DNA from: Conus ventricosus
Lineage: Eukaryota > Mollusca > Gastropoda > Neogastropoda > Conidae
Direction: 5' to 3'
Assembly (NCBI GenBank): GCA_018398815.1
Contig: CM031601.1
Location: forward strand, 9,394,772 to 9,441,212
DNA: 46,441 nt
The translations under genes were made by a program, and so were the position numbers. Below are positions 9,150 to 20,812 of this stretch, piece by piece (the stretch's first letter is position 1; each line of letters opens with the position of its first letter). The notes beneath the pieces are model-generated. The model was not told the DNA's origin and ran no database searches. It saw nothing but the letters and a program-made list of their open reading frames with translations.

Positions 9150-11300
9150 AATAAATCTCTTGAAAGGGGGAATAATTTTAAATGAGGCAGGACACGCCTT
9201 GAAAGAAATGCAAAATGCAAAACGTCCGGGAACCGACGGAAAACTGGTGCTGAATTTTTCAAATTCCCTTTTGGAAACAGCCAGGTCCATTTGTTATGTA
9301 ATAGCACTGAATGGGGTCCTTTCAGAAATGGTAAAACTACCGGGGAAAATTAAAAGACCAAAAAAACACACACACACACAAAAAAAAAACAACTGGAGAC
9401 CAACGTCTCATTTGAATGTTATCTTTATTCTCCCCGTATTGGCAGCATAAAGAAGAAAGTGTTACCAAACTAATTAGTAAAGACCAGACACGATTTGTCG
9501 CTGTCAGATATACTGGCTACAATGTAAGATGTACGTACGATCCAATTACACTACTTAGAATCAAAAGAACTACTAGGTATGCTTGGATGTTTACGTTTTG
9601 AAAAGGCATTTGACTCTCTGCACTGGAATTCTATGTTTAAAAGCCTTAAGAAAATGTGGTTTTTGGTAACGACACATATCCATGGGTTAAAATCTTTTAT
9701 AAAGATATCAAGTCTACAGTTTTGGTTAAGGACGTTTTACAGACTGGTTCAATACAGAGCATGGGTACAGGGAAGATATATTGGCTGTAATGATTAAAAA
9801 GACAAAGATTACAAAAGAAATCCATGTCAACGATGCTGAACACAGAATTTCTCAATTTGCAGATGAAGCTCAATTGATGAATAATAGAGATCGATTTCTT
9901 TTGAAAAACAGTTCCGTCTTACCGATACATTTGCAAAACTTTCTGGATTGCTCTTGAACTAAAAAAAAAGCAAATAGATCTTGCTAGGAATTGAAATTAT
10001 TCGAAGGGTGAAAGTCTGCCACACCGTAACTTTACATAGAATCCGAAACACTTTTTAGAATGGAAAAAAAAAATCCGAAAATTTCTGATGTTCCAAACCA
10101 TTGTTTAAATATGACCCAAAATGATCACGACACCATCTGGGAGAATTCAGTACTGAAATCCTTAGTTCTCTAGAAACTGGGTAAATCTCTTGATGCTGCT
10201 TCCTATCCTCTGTATGCCTCTGTTAGCAAACTTCAGCTTCTTAAAGATCGATTTATATGGAATAACAACAGAAACAAGATTAGGCAAAAGACTGCACTTT
10301 AAAGATGTGAAAAACAGGGGACTTGGTAAACCAAACTTAAAACACAACATCTTGCTTTAAAAAATCACCTGGCGCAGAAAACGTACTTTACAAGCTGAAA
10401 GGTTTGTACCACATTATCCATTTTTTTTAAAATAATTTGAAATATGGCCCGTGTATCCGAAGAATTAAGAAAAGCAATAATCGCTTTTGGGTACATTCTT
10501 TGGCACCATACAAACTATTTTCCTCATAAAACAATCCCTAAAAATTCTAGCGAATTATTTATTGAACCAGTACTGCTTAATAACGAACAAAGTTGGTGGA
10601 ACATTTATAGAGCTAACGTATTGGACATTTTTAATGGTGTTTACTGCATTGCATATTTTTCTGAAAGGCAATGGAGCATTCCTGAATTACACAGATTAAA
10701 AGTTGATTTTTTAAACTTATACTGGTTGTATAAGAATTATAAAAAGTTGCAGTATGCAGGTGAAAAATACAACTCCAAGATACATCTTTTACATTAAAAA
10801 AGATATAATGCGGAACAAAAAAGTGCTGTACATTATTATGATGGTAATAAAACAGAGCCAAAATGTTGCTTGAGATGGAATAAGAAATTTAATTGTAGAA
10901 TAGCTTGGAAAACCGTATTTCTTATTATGGAAAACAATATTAAAGATATCAAACGAAAATGGCTGCAGATGCGATTGTGCAAAATATTACCGCAAAAACG
11001 TGTTCTAAAAGAAGCTTGAATTGTAAGTGATGACCGATGCAACTTCTGTAAAAGAAAAAAATAGAAGGTGTATATTTTCTATGTAGATATGTATTAGGAA
11101 GTCAGACTTGAAAACCTATTACATGACAAATGTATCGTGTCTTCTGGCGTGAAATCCAGTGAAATAGTTGTTATATTTGGAATGGCTTCTATCTAAAAGA
11201 CTGACATTGTCACAGACTCAAATATTCTGTTTGCTAAACCGCAAAATGACCAATACACTTTCACATATTTCTTGTTTTAAAAATGAATTGAAATGCAGGT
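9150..11300 (+). pseudogene. Non-LTR retrotransposon (LINE) reverse transcriptase, decayed
   Basis: LINE reverse transcriptases copy their RNA into nicked chromosomal DNA. Reading across frames gives the family landmarks in order: NAKRPGTDG (about 9200), NNWRPTSHLN (9390), DQTRF..RYTGYN (9485), FEKAFDSLHW (9600), and HVNDAEHR..QFADEAQ (9825-9880). Next comes a C-terminal region with SSELFIEPVLLNNE (10,540) and WWNIYRANVLDIFNGV (10,590), then KRKWLQMRLCKILPQ and a Cys pair near 11,030. The first motif A Asp, expected before FEKAFDS, reads Arg. The usual (F/Y)ADD box reads FADE. Sequence between AWVQG and ILAVMIK seems deleted. Many stops and shifts show an old relic. Wording resembles the L1/Tx1 group, but the clade is not settled. 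Confidence 0.88.
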
Positions 11301-11639
11301 ACAAAATCGAAGAACACAATATGAAGGTCTGTGGTGAAGATTCGAAAACTCAAAAAGATTGGACCTTTCATACTTTTTTTCCGACTTCATTGTTCGGGAA
11401 ATTTTAATCACACCTAAATAGGATTATTTGCTTATGATCATTTACGTATGGACTCTATTTTGTGCTACGGACGTAGAGTGATCTGCAGTAGCCAGTGTAT
11501 TTTGACATCAAAGGAGGGACACAGGCCTGTAGCAGTGAGTGACATGGTGCAGCACAAGGGGATGCATTAGGTCATATTCTGTTCACCATATCATGGAATG
11601 TATACATTGATTTGTTAAGTTAAAGTGTGAGTGAATGAA
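11301..11639. other. Unassigned sequence
   Basis: AT-rich DNA after the LINE relic, possibly its 3' untranslated part. No tail, gene or repeat family is recognised. Confidence 0.4.
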
Positions 11640-11644
11640 TGAGT

Positions 11645-11711
<67 letters not shown>

Positions 11712-11727
11712 TGTGTGTGTGGTGTGT

Positions 11728-11768
<41 letters not shown>

Positions 11769-12021
11769 CTTTTTTTTTTTTCTTTCTTTTTTAATTCATT
11801 GTTGTTGTCGTCGTCGTCGTTTTTGTTGTTGTTGTTGTTGTTGTTCTTGTGTGTGTTAAAAATGTGGCATGAATTATGTGTGTGTCGAGTTGTATGTTAT
11901 TTTTCTTTCTTTCTCTTCTTTCTTTCTTTCTTTTTCTTTCTTTTCTTTCCTTATTTTTCTTTTCTTTGCATCATATTGAAGATCATAATCATTATTTAAG
12001 AGTAAAGAAGAAGGAAAGGAT
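11640..12021. repeat. (GA)n(TG)n, poly-T, (GTT)n and CT-rich tracts
   Basis: Pure GA at about 11,648-11,709 is followed by TG (to 11,766), T-rich sequence, GTC/GTT repeats (about 11,805-11,847) and TTTC repeats (about 11,902-11,968). No gene is present. Confidence 0.9.
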
Positions 12022-12114
12022 GTAAGAAAGGAAGATCATAACTGCAAGTTCACCAAGTGAAAAACAATAACATGTACAGCATGCATTCTGGTAGTTGCCC
12101 AACGTCTATCTCCT

Positions 12115-12260
12115 GATCATATTTGACAACTCATCAAGTGGGCCCATCATCTGTACTCGTGCGAAGCGCAAATATGTGTCCAATACCCCGGAGTTTTTAT
12201 GCCCTAGCATTTTTATATCCTGCTGTTTCCAATTTTCTCTCTCCTCCATGACATCCTTGA
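12115..12260 (+). repeat. Dispersed repeat fragment shared with 5505-5590
   Basis: The landmarks gggccc, ctcgtgcgaa, aatatgtgtc and ataccccggagt match the fragment at about 5520-5575. Both lie just before TG tracts. The copy B counterpart is at about 24,020-24,150. Confidence 0.6.
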
Positions 12261-12338
<78 letters not shown>

Positions 12339-12376
12339 GCTGAGTGTAGGCCTATGTGTATGTGTGCGCGTCCATG

Positions 12377-12437
<61 letters not shown>

Positions 12438-12463
12438 GAGTGAGTGAGTGAGTTAGTGATTGA

Positions 12464-12523
<60 letters not shown>

Positions 12524-12530
12524 GGGTGTG
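12261..12530. repeat. TG / CA / GAGT / TG alternating microsatellites
   Basis: A pure TG tract (about 12,261-12,334) is separated by ~44 bases from a CA tract (about 12,378-12,433). GAGT repeats and another TG tract (about 12,471-12,516) follow. TG followed by CA on one strand is self-complementary, so long hairpins are possible. Copy B repeats the arrangement at 24,159-24,431. Confidence 0.9.
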
Positions 12531-12797
12531 TACACCCGCTTGCGCACATGTACAGACGCACTCATCTGCCGCCCCCCCCCCCTCTCTACTCTGTCTACTC
12601 CTCATCCTCACCCCTTATCCCAGCGCCTCTCACGTTCACCTTGATCAGTCCCGGACCAGACAATTGGCAAGTCTGGACGAAAGTGATAGGCTGGGTCTTG
12701 AGTGTCTGCCTGCTGGGGTCAACAGGGAAAAGGGGAGAGATGGGGCATAGATTGGTCAGGGCAAGGAAAAGTGGACAGTGGAAGGTGCGACAGGAGA
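12531..12797 (+). repeat. Dispersed repeat unit 2
   Basis: The core from about 12,590 carries ctcctcaccccttatcccag, ggacgaaagtgataggctgg and gtctgcctgctggggtcaac. It sits between TG repeats and GA repeats. Its middle part is the same sequence expanded as the 80-bp array at 14,001-14,335. Related copies are at 7010-7250 and 24,480-24,695. Confidence 0.65.
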
Positions 12798-12809
12798 GAG
12801 AGAGAGAGA

Positions 12810-12904
<95 letters not shown>

Positions 12905-13281
12905 GTGTGTAGTGTCTGAGAGCATGAATGTGCGAGTGTGTGTGTGTGTGCCCGTGTGTGTTTCTGTGTGTAATATCAGTGTGAAATGGGTAGGTGGTGG
13001 GGGGAGAAGGCGGGAAGGGGAGGGGGAACAGGATTAAGAAGGGCTATGAAATAAGGCGAAATATTACCGAAAAAAAAAATCATCCTACCAACAAATAAAA
13101 GGCGATGCACAAACAAGGCTGTTTCAGAGTTTTCGTAAGAGATGATTAAAAACACACACACACACACCATTTTTCCCCCTCTGCAATGTGCGGGCAGGGA
13201 ATTTTTAAAGAAATATTTTTGAATCATCAAATCAGTATCATATACCAGTATGACTGCTGGCACAAGATGAATTACTATCTA
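12798..13281. repeat. GA and CAGA tracts, then unassigned sequence
   Basis: GA repeats occupy about 12,798-12,883 and CAGA repeats about 12,884-12,904. The rest, to 13,281, is near-identical to copy B (24,830-25,195) and has no recognised gene. Confidence 0.75.
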
Positions 13282-13290
13282 TTATTATTA

Positions 13291-13325
<35 letters not shown>

Positions 13326-13770
13326 TGGGTATTTATATAGCACCTATCCTCGGTCACAGACCGAGCTCTAAGCGCTTTACAATAACACACTACCTCACTC
13401 ACTCAACGGGCTGCCTACCCAGGTAGAGCCGGCCGAAGAGCAGCCTACTGGCGCTCATTCAGTCGTTTCCCGTGCCATTCAAATATCAGTCAGTCATTTT
13501 CATTTATCTCATTTATTCCTCCAGTTTCTCACATAGGATGCATGTGATGTTTATATGTGTCCTCCTCTTCCACCGGTACATGATGGCACACGACAACAGT
13601 AAGTGACAATTTTTTTGGCTTGGTAAGAAATCCCAGGCGGCTATCTTCAATCTACATCAATTTTGCCAGGGCAGCGGGACCCCCCCCCCCCCCCCCCCCC
13701 TCCCTGCTCTTTTCGATTTTCAACTGCCGTGGTTCTTTAACGTGTGCAGGGGGCCAGAAAGCACACCAAT
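13282..13770 (-). repeat. SINE-like dispersed repeat with (AAT)n tail
   Basis: ATT repeats (13,282-13,324) abut gggtatttatatagcacc, a ctcggtc-aca-gaccgag hairpin (about 13,351-13,367) and taagcgctttaca. Read on the minus strand, this is a body ending in an AAT tail, as in many short retroelements. A related core is at 43,790-43,840. Further into the body lies ccgtggttctttaacgtg (about 13,728-13,745) after a poly-C run. No clear tRNA promoter boxes were found, so the SINE label is tentative. Confidence 0.5.
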
Positions 13771-13850
13771 CGCAAGTAAGCTTACAGAATTCGGCAAAGC
13801 AGATATTTCATCGTAGTTATCATTACATATGAATAAAATAGACAGAAACG

Positions 13851-13854
<4 letters not shown>

Positions 13855-13904
<50 letters not shown>
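13855..13904. repeat. CA microsatellite
   Basis: Nearly pure (CA)n lies immediately upstream of the sequence leading into the 80-bp array. Confidence 0.95.
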
Positions 13905-13906
<2 letters not shown>

Positions 13907-14000
13907 CTTCCTATATCCACTCCCACTCCTACACCTACACACCTACACCTCTACCTGCTCCTCACCCCCCTAATCTCCGAGTCGTTCACGTTCTCTGAAG

Positions 14001-14335
14001 GTCTGCCTGTCCTGATGGCTCCTATCCTAGGTCCCAACAATGGGCAGGGCTGGACGAAAGCGATAGGCTGGCTCTTGAGGTCTGTCTGTCCTGATGGCTC
14101 CTATCCTAGGTCCCAACAATGGGCAGGGCTGGACGAAAGCGATAGGCTGGCTCTGGAGTGTCTGTCTGTCCTGATGGCTCCTATCCTGGGTCCCAACAAT
14201 GGGTAGGGCTGGACGAAAGCGATAGGCTGGCTCTGGAGTGTCTGTCTGTCCTGATGGCTCCTATCCTGGGTCCCAACAATGGGTAGGGCTGGACGAAAGC
14301 GATAAGCTGGCTCTGGAGTGTCTGTCTGCGAGGGT
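14001..14335 (+). repeat. ~80-bp tandem repeat, four units
   Basis: The marker cctgatggctcctatcct recurs at about 14,011, 14,090, 14,170 and 14,250. Each occurrence is followed by gtcccaacaatggg and ggacgaaagcgata(g/a)gctgg. The unit is a tandem expansion of the centre of dispersed unit 2. Frames through it repeat as peptides but show no start, domain or codon logic of a gene. Confidence 0.9.
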
Positions 14336-14431
14336 CAACAGGAAACAGAGAGGAGAGACGGCACACAGTTTAGTTTGGGCGGGGGCGGGGGGAGGGGGGG
14401 AGGAGGATGGAGGAGAATAGACAGCGGATTG

Positions 14432-14433
<2 letters not shown>

Positions 14434-14493
<60 letters not shown>

Positions 14494-14587
14494 AAGAGAG
14501 AGAGAGAGAAAGAGAGCTCAGAACACCAGATAACCGTTATTCGATCAAGGATTGAAATTTTAGGCAGAGCCTATTCTTCCAGTCTGT

Positions 14588-14645
<58 letters not shown>

Positions 14646-14810
14646 AGAGGAGAGAGAGGGGGGGGGAGAAACAGACAGACAGTCAGACAGGCAGTCAGAC
14701 AGACAGTCAGACATACAGACAGACAGACAGACAGACAAGGAGAGGCATGGTGTCGGAGAGACAGCATATGTAAATGTGTGTATGTGTCTGTCTGTGTGCC
14801 TGAGAGAGAG

Positions 14811-14853
<43 letters not shown>

Positions 14854-14854
14854 G

Positions 14855-14902
<48 letters not shown>

Positions 14903-15118
14903 CAGATAGACAGATGGGCAGACAGAGACAGAGAGAGAGATAAAGTGTAGAAGTGTGTGCGGGTGGTGGTGGGGGTGGGGGTGGGGGGGGGGGGGGGGAG
15001 GGAGAAAGGTAGAGGAGGGGAATACAAATAAGAGTACGAACATGTGTACCAGTAGAAGAACTTATTCAGTGAAAGTAAAAGAAGAAAATAGAGAAGGAGA
15101 AAGGCAGACACATGAAAA

Positions 15119-15166
<48 letters not shown>

Positions 15167-15281
15167 AGGAGAGAGAGAGAGAGAGAAAAGAGTGAAGAGA
15201 GAGAGAGAGAGCGAGAGAGAGAGCGAGCAGAGAGAGAGAGAGAGAGAGAGAAGAGAAAAGAGAGAAAAGAGAGAGAGACTG
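14434..15281. repeat. Long GA purine tracts with CAGA blocks and poly-G
   Basis: GA tracts lie at about 14,434-14,517, 14,591-14,670, 14,802-14,940 and 15,121-15,280. CAGA/CAGT repeats lie at about 14,671-14,737, and a G run near 14,985-14,998. The intervening ~60-base unique islands are kept in copy B. These are one-strand purine sequences of the type that can form triplex DNA. Confidence 0.9.
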
Positions 15282-16109
15282 AGATCAGGTAGTGAGGTCC
15301 CATTATGCCCTTATAGGTCATGTATATGACACAAAAGGCATTGCATATCGGGTTAATAAAGCACTTAACGTATGGGCCGGGCGCCGGCTTATTGGCACTT
15401 GACACACTTGATTGGGCAATGAAAAACTGCCGGCACACAAGCTAGAAAAGCATTCTGATCTGTCTCTCTGTTCTTTGTCAGTACTTTATGATTGGGTGCT
15501 CTCTCTCCGTTTGATCTTATATATATATTTTTTTTTTCTTTGAAATGGATGTAGCCACGCCTGTGTAAAAATGTGAATGACTGTTCATGTAAAACAGTTT
15601 ATTGGTGTTTTTTCTGTCTTCAGGTTTGCTTGCCAGAGCTCGTTTGTGCGAAGGCGCGAATGTGAGTGTTGTTGGCTGGTTGGTTGAATTCAGTTTAATG
15701 TTCCGCTACACTCACGCGAATTTAAAACAGTGTAACGAAACCCTTTCACAGTACAGATTGTATCATTGTCATAAAAAAAAACACCTAGAAAGATTATGGA
15801 TGTGATAAACCATTCATGTGTGTCTGACAACAAGTAAATAAATAACGCATAGACAGAGACGTTCTCGTACGTCTTTTCCATAGTGAAGGTTTGCAACATT
15901 TGCAAGATGGTACTTGCAAAGTTTTGTGTGTGACACAGCCAGTGCTATAAAGCAGGTGGGTAGAAATATTTTGGTGACAGGGTATATGATCTTATGGCGA
16001 GTGCAGGGGGCGGTTTGTGTCATTCTGATGTTGTCAAAGTGGGGAGAACACAGTGCTTGACACTGACGTGAGAATCCTAGGGTACAGGAACGGGCGTGCG
16101 CGCTTCGAA
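15282..16109. other. Unassigned sequence
   Basis: Moderately complex DNA shared with copy B (27,175-28,012), with differences mostly one-base indels. A GC-rich near-palindrome (ggccgggcgccggctt) lies near 15,376. No credible exon, RNA or repeat family was recognised. Confidence 0.5.
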
Positions 16110-16128
16110 CACACACACACACACACAC

Positions 16129-16181
<53 letters not shown>

Positions 16182-16193
16182 TCAAACGCACGC
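16110..16193. repeat. CA microsatellite
   Basis: (CA)n with a short AA interruption, directly upstream of the reverse-transcriptase fragment. Confidence 0.95.
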
Positions 16194-16243
16194 ATCCCAC
16201 AGAGAAATTCTTTTCACATACCGATTGACAACAAAATCAGTGG

Positions 16244-16325
16244 ATGAATACCCAGTCTATCTTTGTCATTGTGCAGCGTGGTGTCCCACAAGGTCCGATG
16301 CTCGTCCCTGCCTCTTTACAACACG
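16244..16325 (+). pseudogene. Reverse-transcriptase fragment (copy A)
   Basis: The reading is MNTQSIFVIVQRGVPQG, the RGVPQG motif of LINE reverse transcriptases, with the reading frame broken by one missing G near 16,303. The copy B version at 28,143 stays open. It runs straight into the 48-bp minisatellite. Confidence 0.75.
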
Positions 16326-17204
16326 CATCAACATCTCTTGTTCAGAGTCTCAACCTCCCTCTTTACAACACACATCAACCATCTCTTGTTCAGAGTGTCA
16401 ACCTCCCTCTTTACAACACACATCAACCATCTCCTGTTCAGAGTGTCAACCTCCCTCTTTACAACACACATCAACATCTCCTGTTCAGTCTCAACCTCCC
16501 TCTTTACAACACACATCAACCATCTCCTGTTCAGAGTGTCAACCTCCATCTTTACACACACATCAACATCTCCTGTTCAGAGTGTCAACCTCCCTCTTTA
16601 CAACACACATCAACATCTCCTGTTCAGAGTGTCAACCTCCCTCTTTACAACACACATCAACCATCTCCTGTTCAGAGTGTCAACCTTCCTCTTTACAACA
16701 CACATCAACATCTCCTGTTCAGAGTGTCAACCTCCCTCTTTACAACACACATCAACATCTCCTGTTCAGAGTCTCAACCTCCCTCTTTGCAACAACACCT
16801 CCCTCTTTACAACACACATCAACCATCTCCTGTTCAGAGTGTCAACCTCCCTCTTTACAACACACATCAACATCTCCTGTTCAGAGTGCCCAACCTCCCT
16901 CTTTACAACACACATCAACATCTGTTCAGAGTCTCAACCTCCCTCTTTACAACACACATCAACCATCTCCTGTTCAGAGTCTCAACCTCCCTCTTTACAA
17001 CAACACCTCCCTCTTTACAACACACATCAACCATCTGCTGTTCAGAGTCTCAACCTCCCTCTTTACAACACACATCAACCATCTCCTGTTCAGAGTCTCA
17101 ACCTCCCTCTTTAACAACACACATCAACCATCTGCTGTCAGAGTCTCAACCTCCCTCTTTAACAACACACATCAACCATCTCCTGTTCAGAGTCTCAACC
17201 TCCC
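16308..17204 (+). repeat. 47-48-bp minisatellite, about 18 units (copy A)
   Basis: The unit combines ctctttacaacacacatcaa, (c)catctcctgttcagagt and gtcaacctcc; presence of one C gives 48 rather than 47. The array is open in all three forward frames because the unit lacks stops, giving meaningless frames of 280-385 residues. It is interrupted at 17,204 by the LTR retrotransposon and resumes at 21,678. Confidence 0.95.
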
Positions 17205-18062
17205 TGTCCAGACGGGGGAAATCGTGATGTATTGCTTAAGTGCACTAAGTTGATGTATTATTAGTCAGGCTTAACACACCAAGGTTATCTTTGCACTCAT
17301 ACACGCATATGCACACTCATGCGCCCATCAAACATTCGCCTCTCTCTGGGAATGGGATGTTCACGCATTCGTCTCTCTCCTAACACGACGGAGAACAAGA
17401 AATGCAATTCTATGCTACTTATAATTAATCATGAACAATCAAATCACACACAATGAAATATCAGAACATAAAGATCAATACTTCCTAATCCGGGTTATAA
17501 TAAAAAGGACTTCTTACCTGGCCAGGTTTTCACACACACAACCACGCTTTCACACCACACCACAGTTCTTGAAAAAAGTCTCTTCACGTCTTCTTCAGCA
17601 CTGCTTGATGGTGATGCCCTTGGTTGACTGGCTTCCAGGCTTCAGGACTGGTCTTCGTGGTCGTCTCTGGGATCTCGACGTCGAACTCTTCTTCTTCGTC
17701 TTCTTCACCCACCTCTGGGTTCAAATTCATTTGTCTGTCTTCACCCACCTCTGGCTTCAAACTTAGTTTCCTTCTCTTCCAGCTTGTCTTCAACCCTAAG
17801 ACTTAGCTGTCTCTTCTATCTCCCAGACCACGTTTCTCTCGACCCTTTCTCTGTCCTGCTCACTCCTCTCCCCCTCTCTCTCTCTCTCTCAGCCTTCTCT
17901 CTCTCTCTCTCCTGGTGTTGGGTTCTCATCTGACCACTTCGGCCGTGTGCGGTGGGTAAGGTACCCTGGTTAATTGGTCAATTACCTATTTGTATACCAC
18001 ATACAATGTCCCTTTGTCTCCAAGCGTCTAATGCCTTTTGAGAGGTTTCACGCTCCTTGACA
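17205..18062 (-). repeat. 3' LTR of the copy A element
   Basis: Its ends are TG and CA on either strand, and it matches 20,813-21,677 nearly throughout. Preceded on the minus strand by a G-rich polypurine tract just inside 18,063. Confidence 0.92.
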
Positions 18063-18429
18063 AATTCCCCCACTCGAAGACAATGCCCTGCAGTGGCTAA
18101 AACTTAACATTCAAGGAGATGAAACTCATAATTTTCCCATTTAAACCAGTGCTAATATCGGCCTCTCATAAGCCTACTTACACCAGAGAACGCACGCAAG
18201 ATTTGTCTTGCAACAAAAATTATAGAGAAAAATCAATACATAACACTATCAAAGCAAATATCAACATAAATCAGAAATCTCCACCAACTCAAAGTCGTGT
18301 GGCCATATAACCATTATGTTTCTACGGAAATTCTCTCCCCTTCTCTTCATACACGTGCCGCAACCAGCCACGTCACGCATACGCGACACTGCAAAAGACA
18401 GGCACCCACTACCTGACTTCTCGACCGGA

Positions 18430-20421
18430 CATTTTATTTTGGCCTACGGTCCCGGCACTCTTTCTTCACTCTCTAACCTACGTTGTCGTACCGCGCGACT
18501 TGTGTTGCAATGCGCACAGTAACGCCTGATATCACCAAGGATACGGGCAGTAGTATTCTCGCGTCATGGGGGGGGGCCTTTTGTGAGGCCTTCTTGCGAG
18601 TTGGGCCCGAGGCTGACGTCACATGTTCTAGGACATTACCGCACTTTCTGCGTTTGCCTAGGAAACGACAACCTGCTTCTTCGTTTTTCCGAACGCGAAT
18701 GAGTAAATGGTTTCGGTACAATATGCCGTTGTCTATCTCGAACCCGATTGTACCCTCTTTAACATTTTTCTTCTGCCCTCTGATGAGCAAAACCAATAGT
18801 TTTCTGAAAGCGAGTTATCGCCCTTTTGTTCTGGCCCGTAAGTGAGTGTGGGTTGGTCTCACCGGTCACGCTCCATTGCGTTCTGAAGTGGTGACCGCTC
18901 GGGGCCTTTCTCTCCCGTGACTCTTTTCCTGATTCATCTGTGAAGTCAGGGTTTGGGTTTTCGTATCACGTTGCTCCTGAAATGTTCCCATATTAACCAG
19001 ATCATACGGTGGCTTTGGAACAGCCAAAGCCTGTACATTATCGCGCCCACTATAAATGGTGTAGAATAAAACAACTGGGCCGTTTTTGAATTCTGCTACT
19101 GTTCCATCTAGTTGTTACAACCTCTGTGTTTTTCCTGTGAATTGTCCCTTCTCAACAGGATCCTTCACCTGACACCATGCACCAGAGTCTCTAATGAACA
19201 TTAACCACATTGTCACCTACTCTGCCTTTGTGCACATCAATGTTATCGCCTGAATCTGTGAACAACAGGCACATCCAGACAAATAACACTGATCATCTTG
19301 TTCATTCTTTTTCTACCTGCCTCTCTCTTGGCTGGTCCTCATTGCTGCTGCCTTCTGTGACTTAAATATACAATCCCTAGCAGTGCCCTGTCTTTTTGCA
19401 CAGGGAAAACAAGGTTACGCTCATTCCTAGCACGTGGATATTGGTTTTCCACCCTTGTTTGCTCAGTGGACGCTGTGGGGCCTCACGGGTGTATACTGCT
19501 CTGACTCATTGCGTGGTCATTTTGCTGGCCTGCATCCTCTGATATTGCTTTAGGCTTTCATCTTGTCCAGGTAAAATCTCGCCTCGCTTCCCTGGTATGT
19601 CTCTTGCTGTCTCAAGTACCTCAGCTATTGTGGTTGCACCCTCTTTCTTTGATGTGGATTGTGAGGCGTTTCCCACAACATCAAGTATCTATTCCTTCAT
19701 CACAGTGTCTTGAGGCCTTTTCCCTAAATCACTGTCTACTCCACTAAGGTCTTACCCACTTGTTGAAATAGTGGTCCAGTCTAACACCGAACTGTTTGTA
19801 TGTCTCACCCTGTTGATTCTCGCTTCGCGAAACTTACGCCATAAAACCCTCTTTGTCAAATTAATATGCCTTTTAGTACTGCTTGTTTCACCTTGTCAAA
19901 ATCTCTTGATCACCTTTGGGTAAGGTGGAAACTGTGTGTACCACGACCGTCAACAAGGCAGACAGGTTTAATGCCAGTTGTCTTCGGGCCAGCCCTCGTT
20001 GCTCGGCAACGATCAAACCGACTGATATAGGCGTCGATCGATTCAGTATCTTCCCTGAACAGTGGGAGTTTAGTCCAGGTGCGGCACTTAGTCTGACGGC
20101 ATACTGACTCAGAACTGGTGTCTATTTCACCACGATTTTCAGATTTTATTTTTTCCACAACTCAATTTGTTTGGCTAAATCTTCTGATTCTACTTCTGCT
20201 CTCACCCTCTCTGCATTTGCTTTGTCTGGGCCGCCCGTGGTTACTGCTCTAGATTTCTTTTGACAGCCTCAAGCTGCTCCTTTTCAAACTTCTTTCTTTC
20301 ACCCTTTCATCTCTCTCAGTCTTCTTGTTGTGTTCAATGAATCTACGCAGTTCATCTCTGTATATCATAGTTTCTCTCAAAGCTTCATCGTTTCTCATGG
20401 GAGTAAAATTTCCTCAGCCAT
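18430..20421 (-). pseudogene. gag-protease-integrase remains of the copy A element
   Basis: The gag start lies at 20,421. Fragments of gag (for example 20,158-19,910, PLFRED..DAYISRF) and of the integrase zinc region (18,796-18,473, EHVTSASG) are readable in pieces. The equivalent frames are far longer in copy B. The breaks are mostly single-base insertions and deletions, so sequencing error is a likely cause. Confidence 0.85.
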
Positions 20422-20812
20422 TATTCTTTTCTGATATGTTTTAGCACACTAATACAGTTACGCTTATTAACCGAAAAGTCAGTAAACAGTTTACTACACG
20501 TTACATATCCACTAACCTGTGGTAGTGTAGTGTTCCTAAACACAAAGAGCCTTAATCTTAAACCACAGTTCTGTGTGAGTTATGACTAGACTTCGTTCTT
20601 CGTTTCTCTGAACGGACCTTTGGTTAATACACCCTCCTATACACACAAGTCAATACTCAACACTCAAAAAGAACTAATGGAAATAATTAGAAGGAGCTAA
20701 TTAAAATTGCCTTTAGTGGACGCTTCGGCCCCAGTACTTACTCTAGCTACTACTTGTTTCCCTCCTGAAACTAATTTGGGCCATTGCAATTCCTGGAAGG
20801 CTCTCGCCACTT

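Noticed and set aside
16308..17204. Regularly spaced repeats considered as a CRISPR array
   Set aside because: Units are contiguous with no unique spacers, and the DNA is clearly eukaryotic repeat sequence.
16096..17253. 385-residue forward frame with repeated THIN and SLQHTST peptides
   Set aside because: It is a translation of the 47-48-bp minisatellite plus a CA tract; all three frames are equally open and there is no start, domain or codon bias.
18483..18845. 120-residue plus-strand frame
   Set aside because: It is antisense to the integrase zinc-domain region of the retrotransposon and is broken in copy B.
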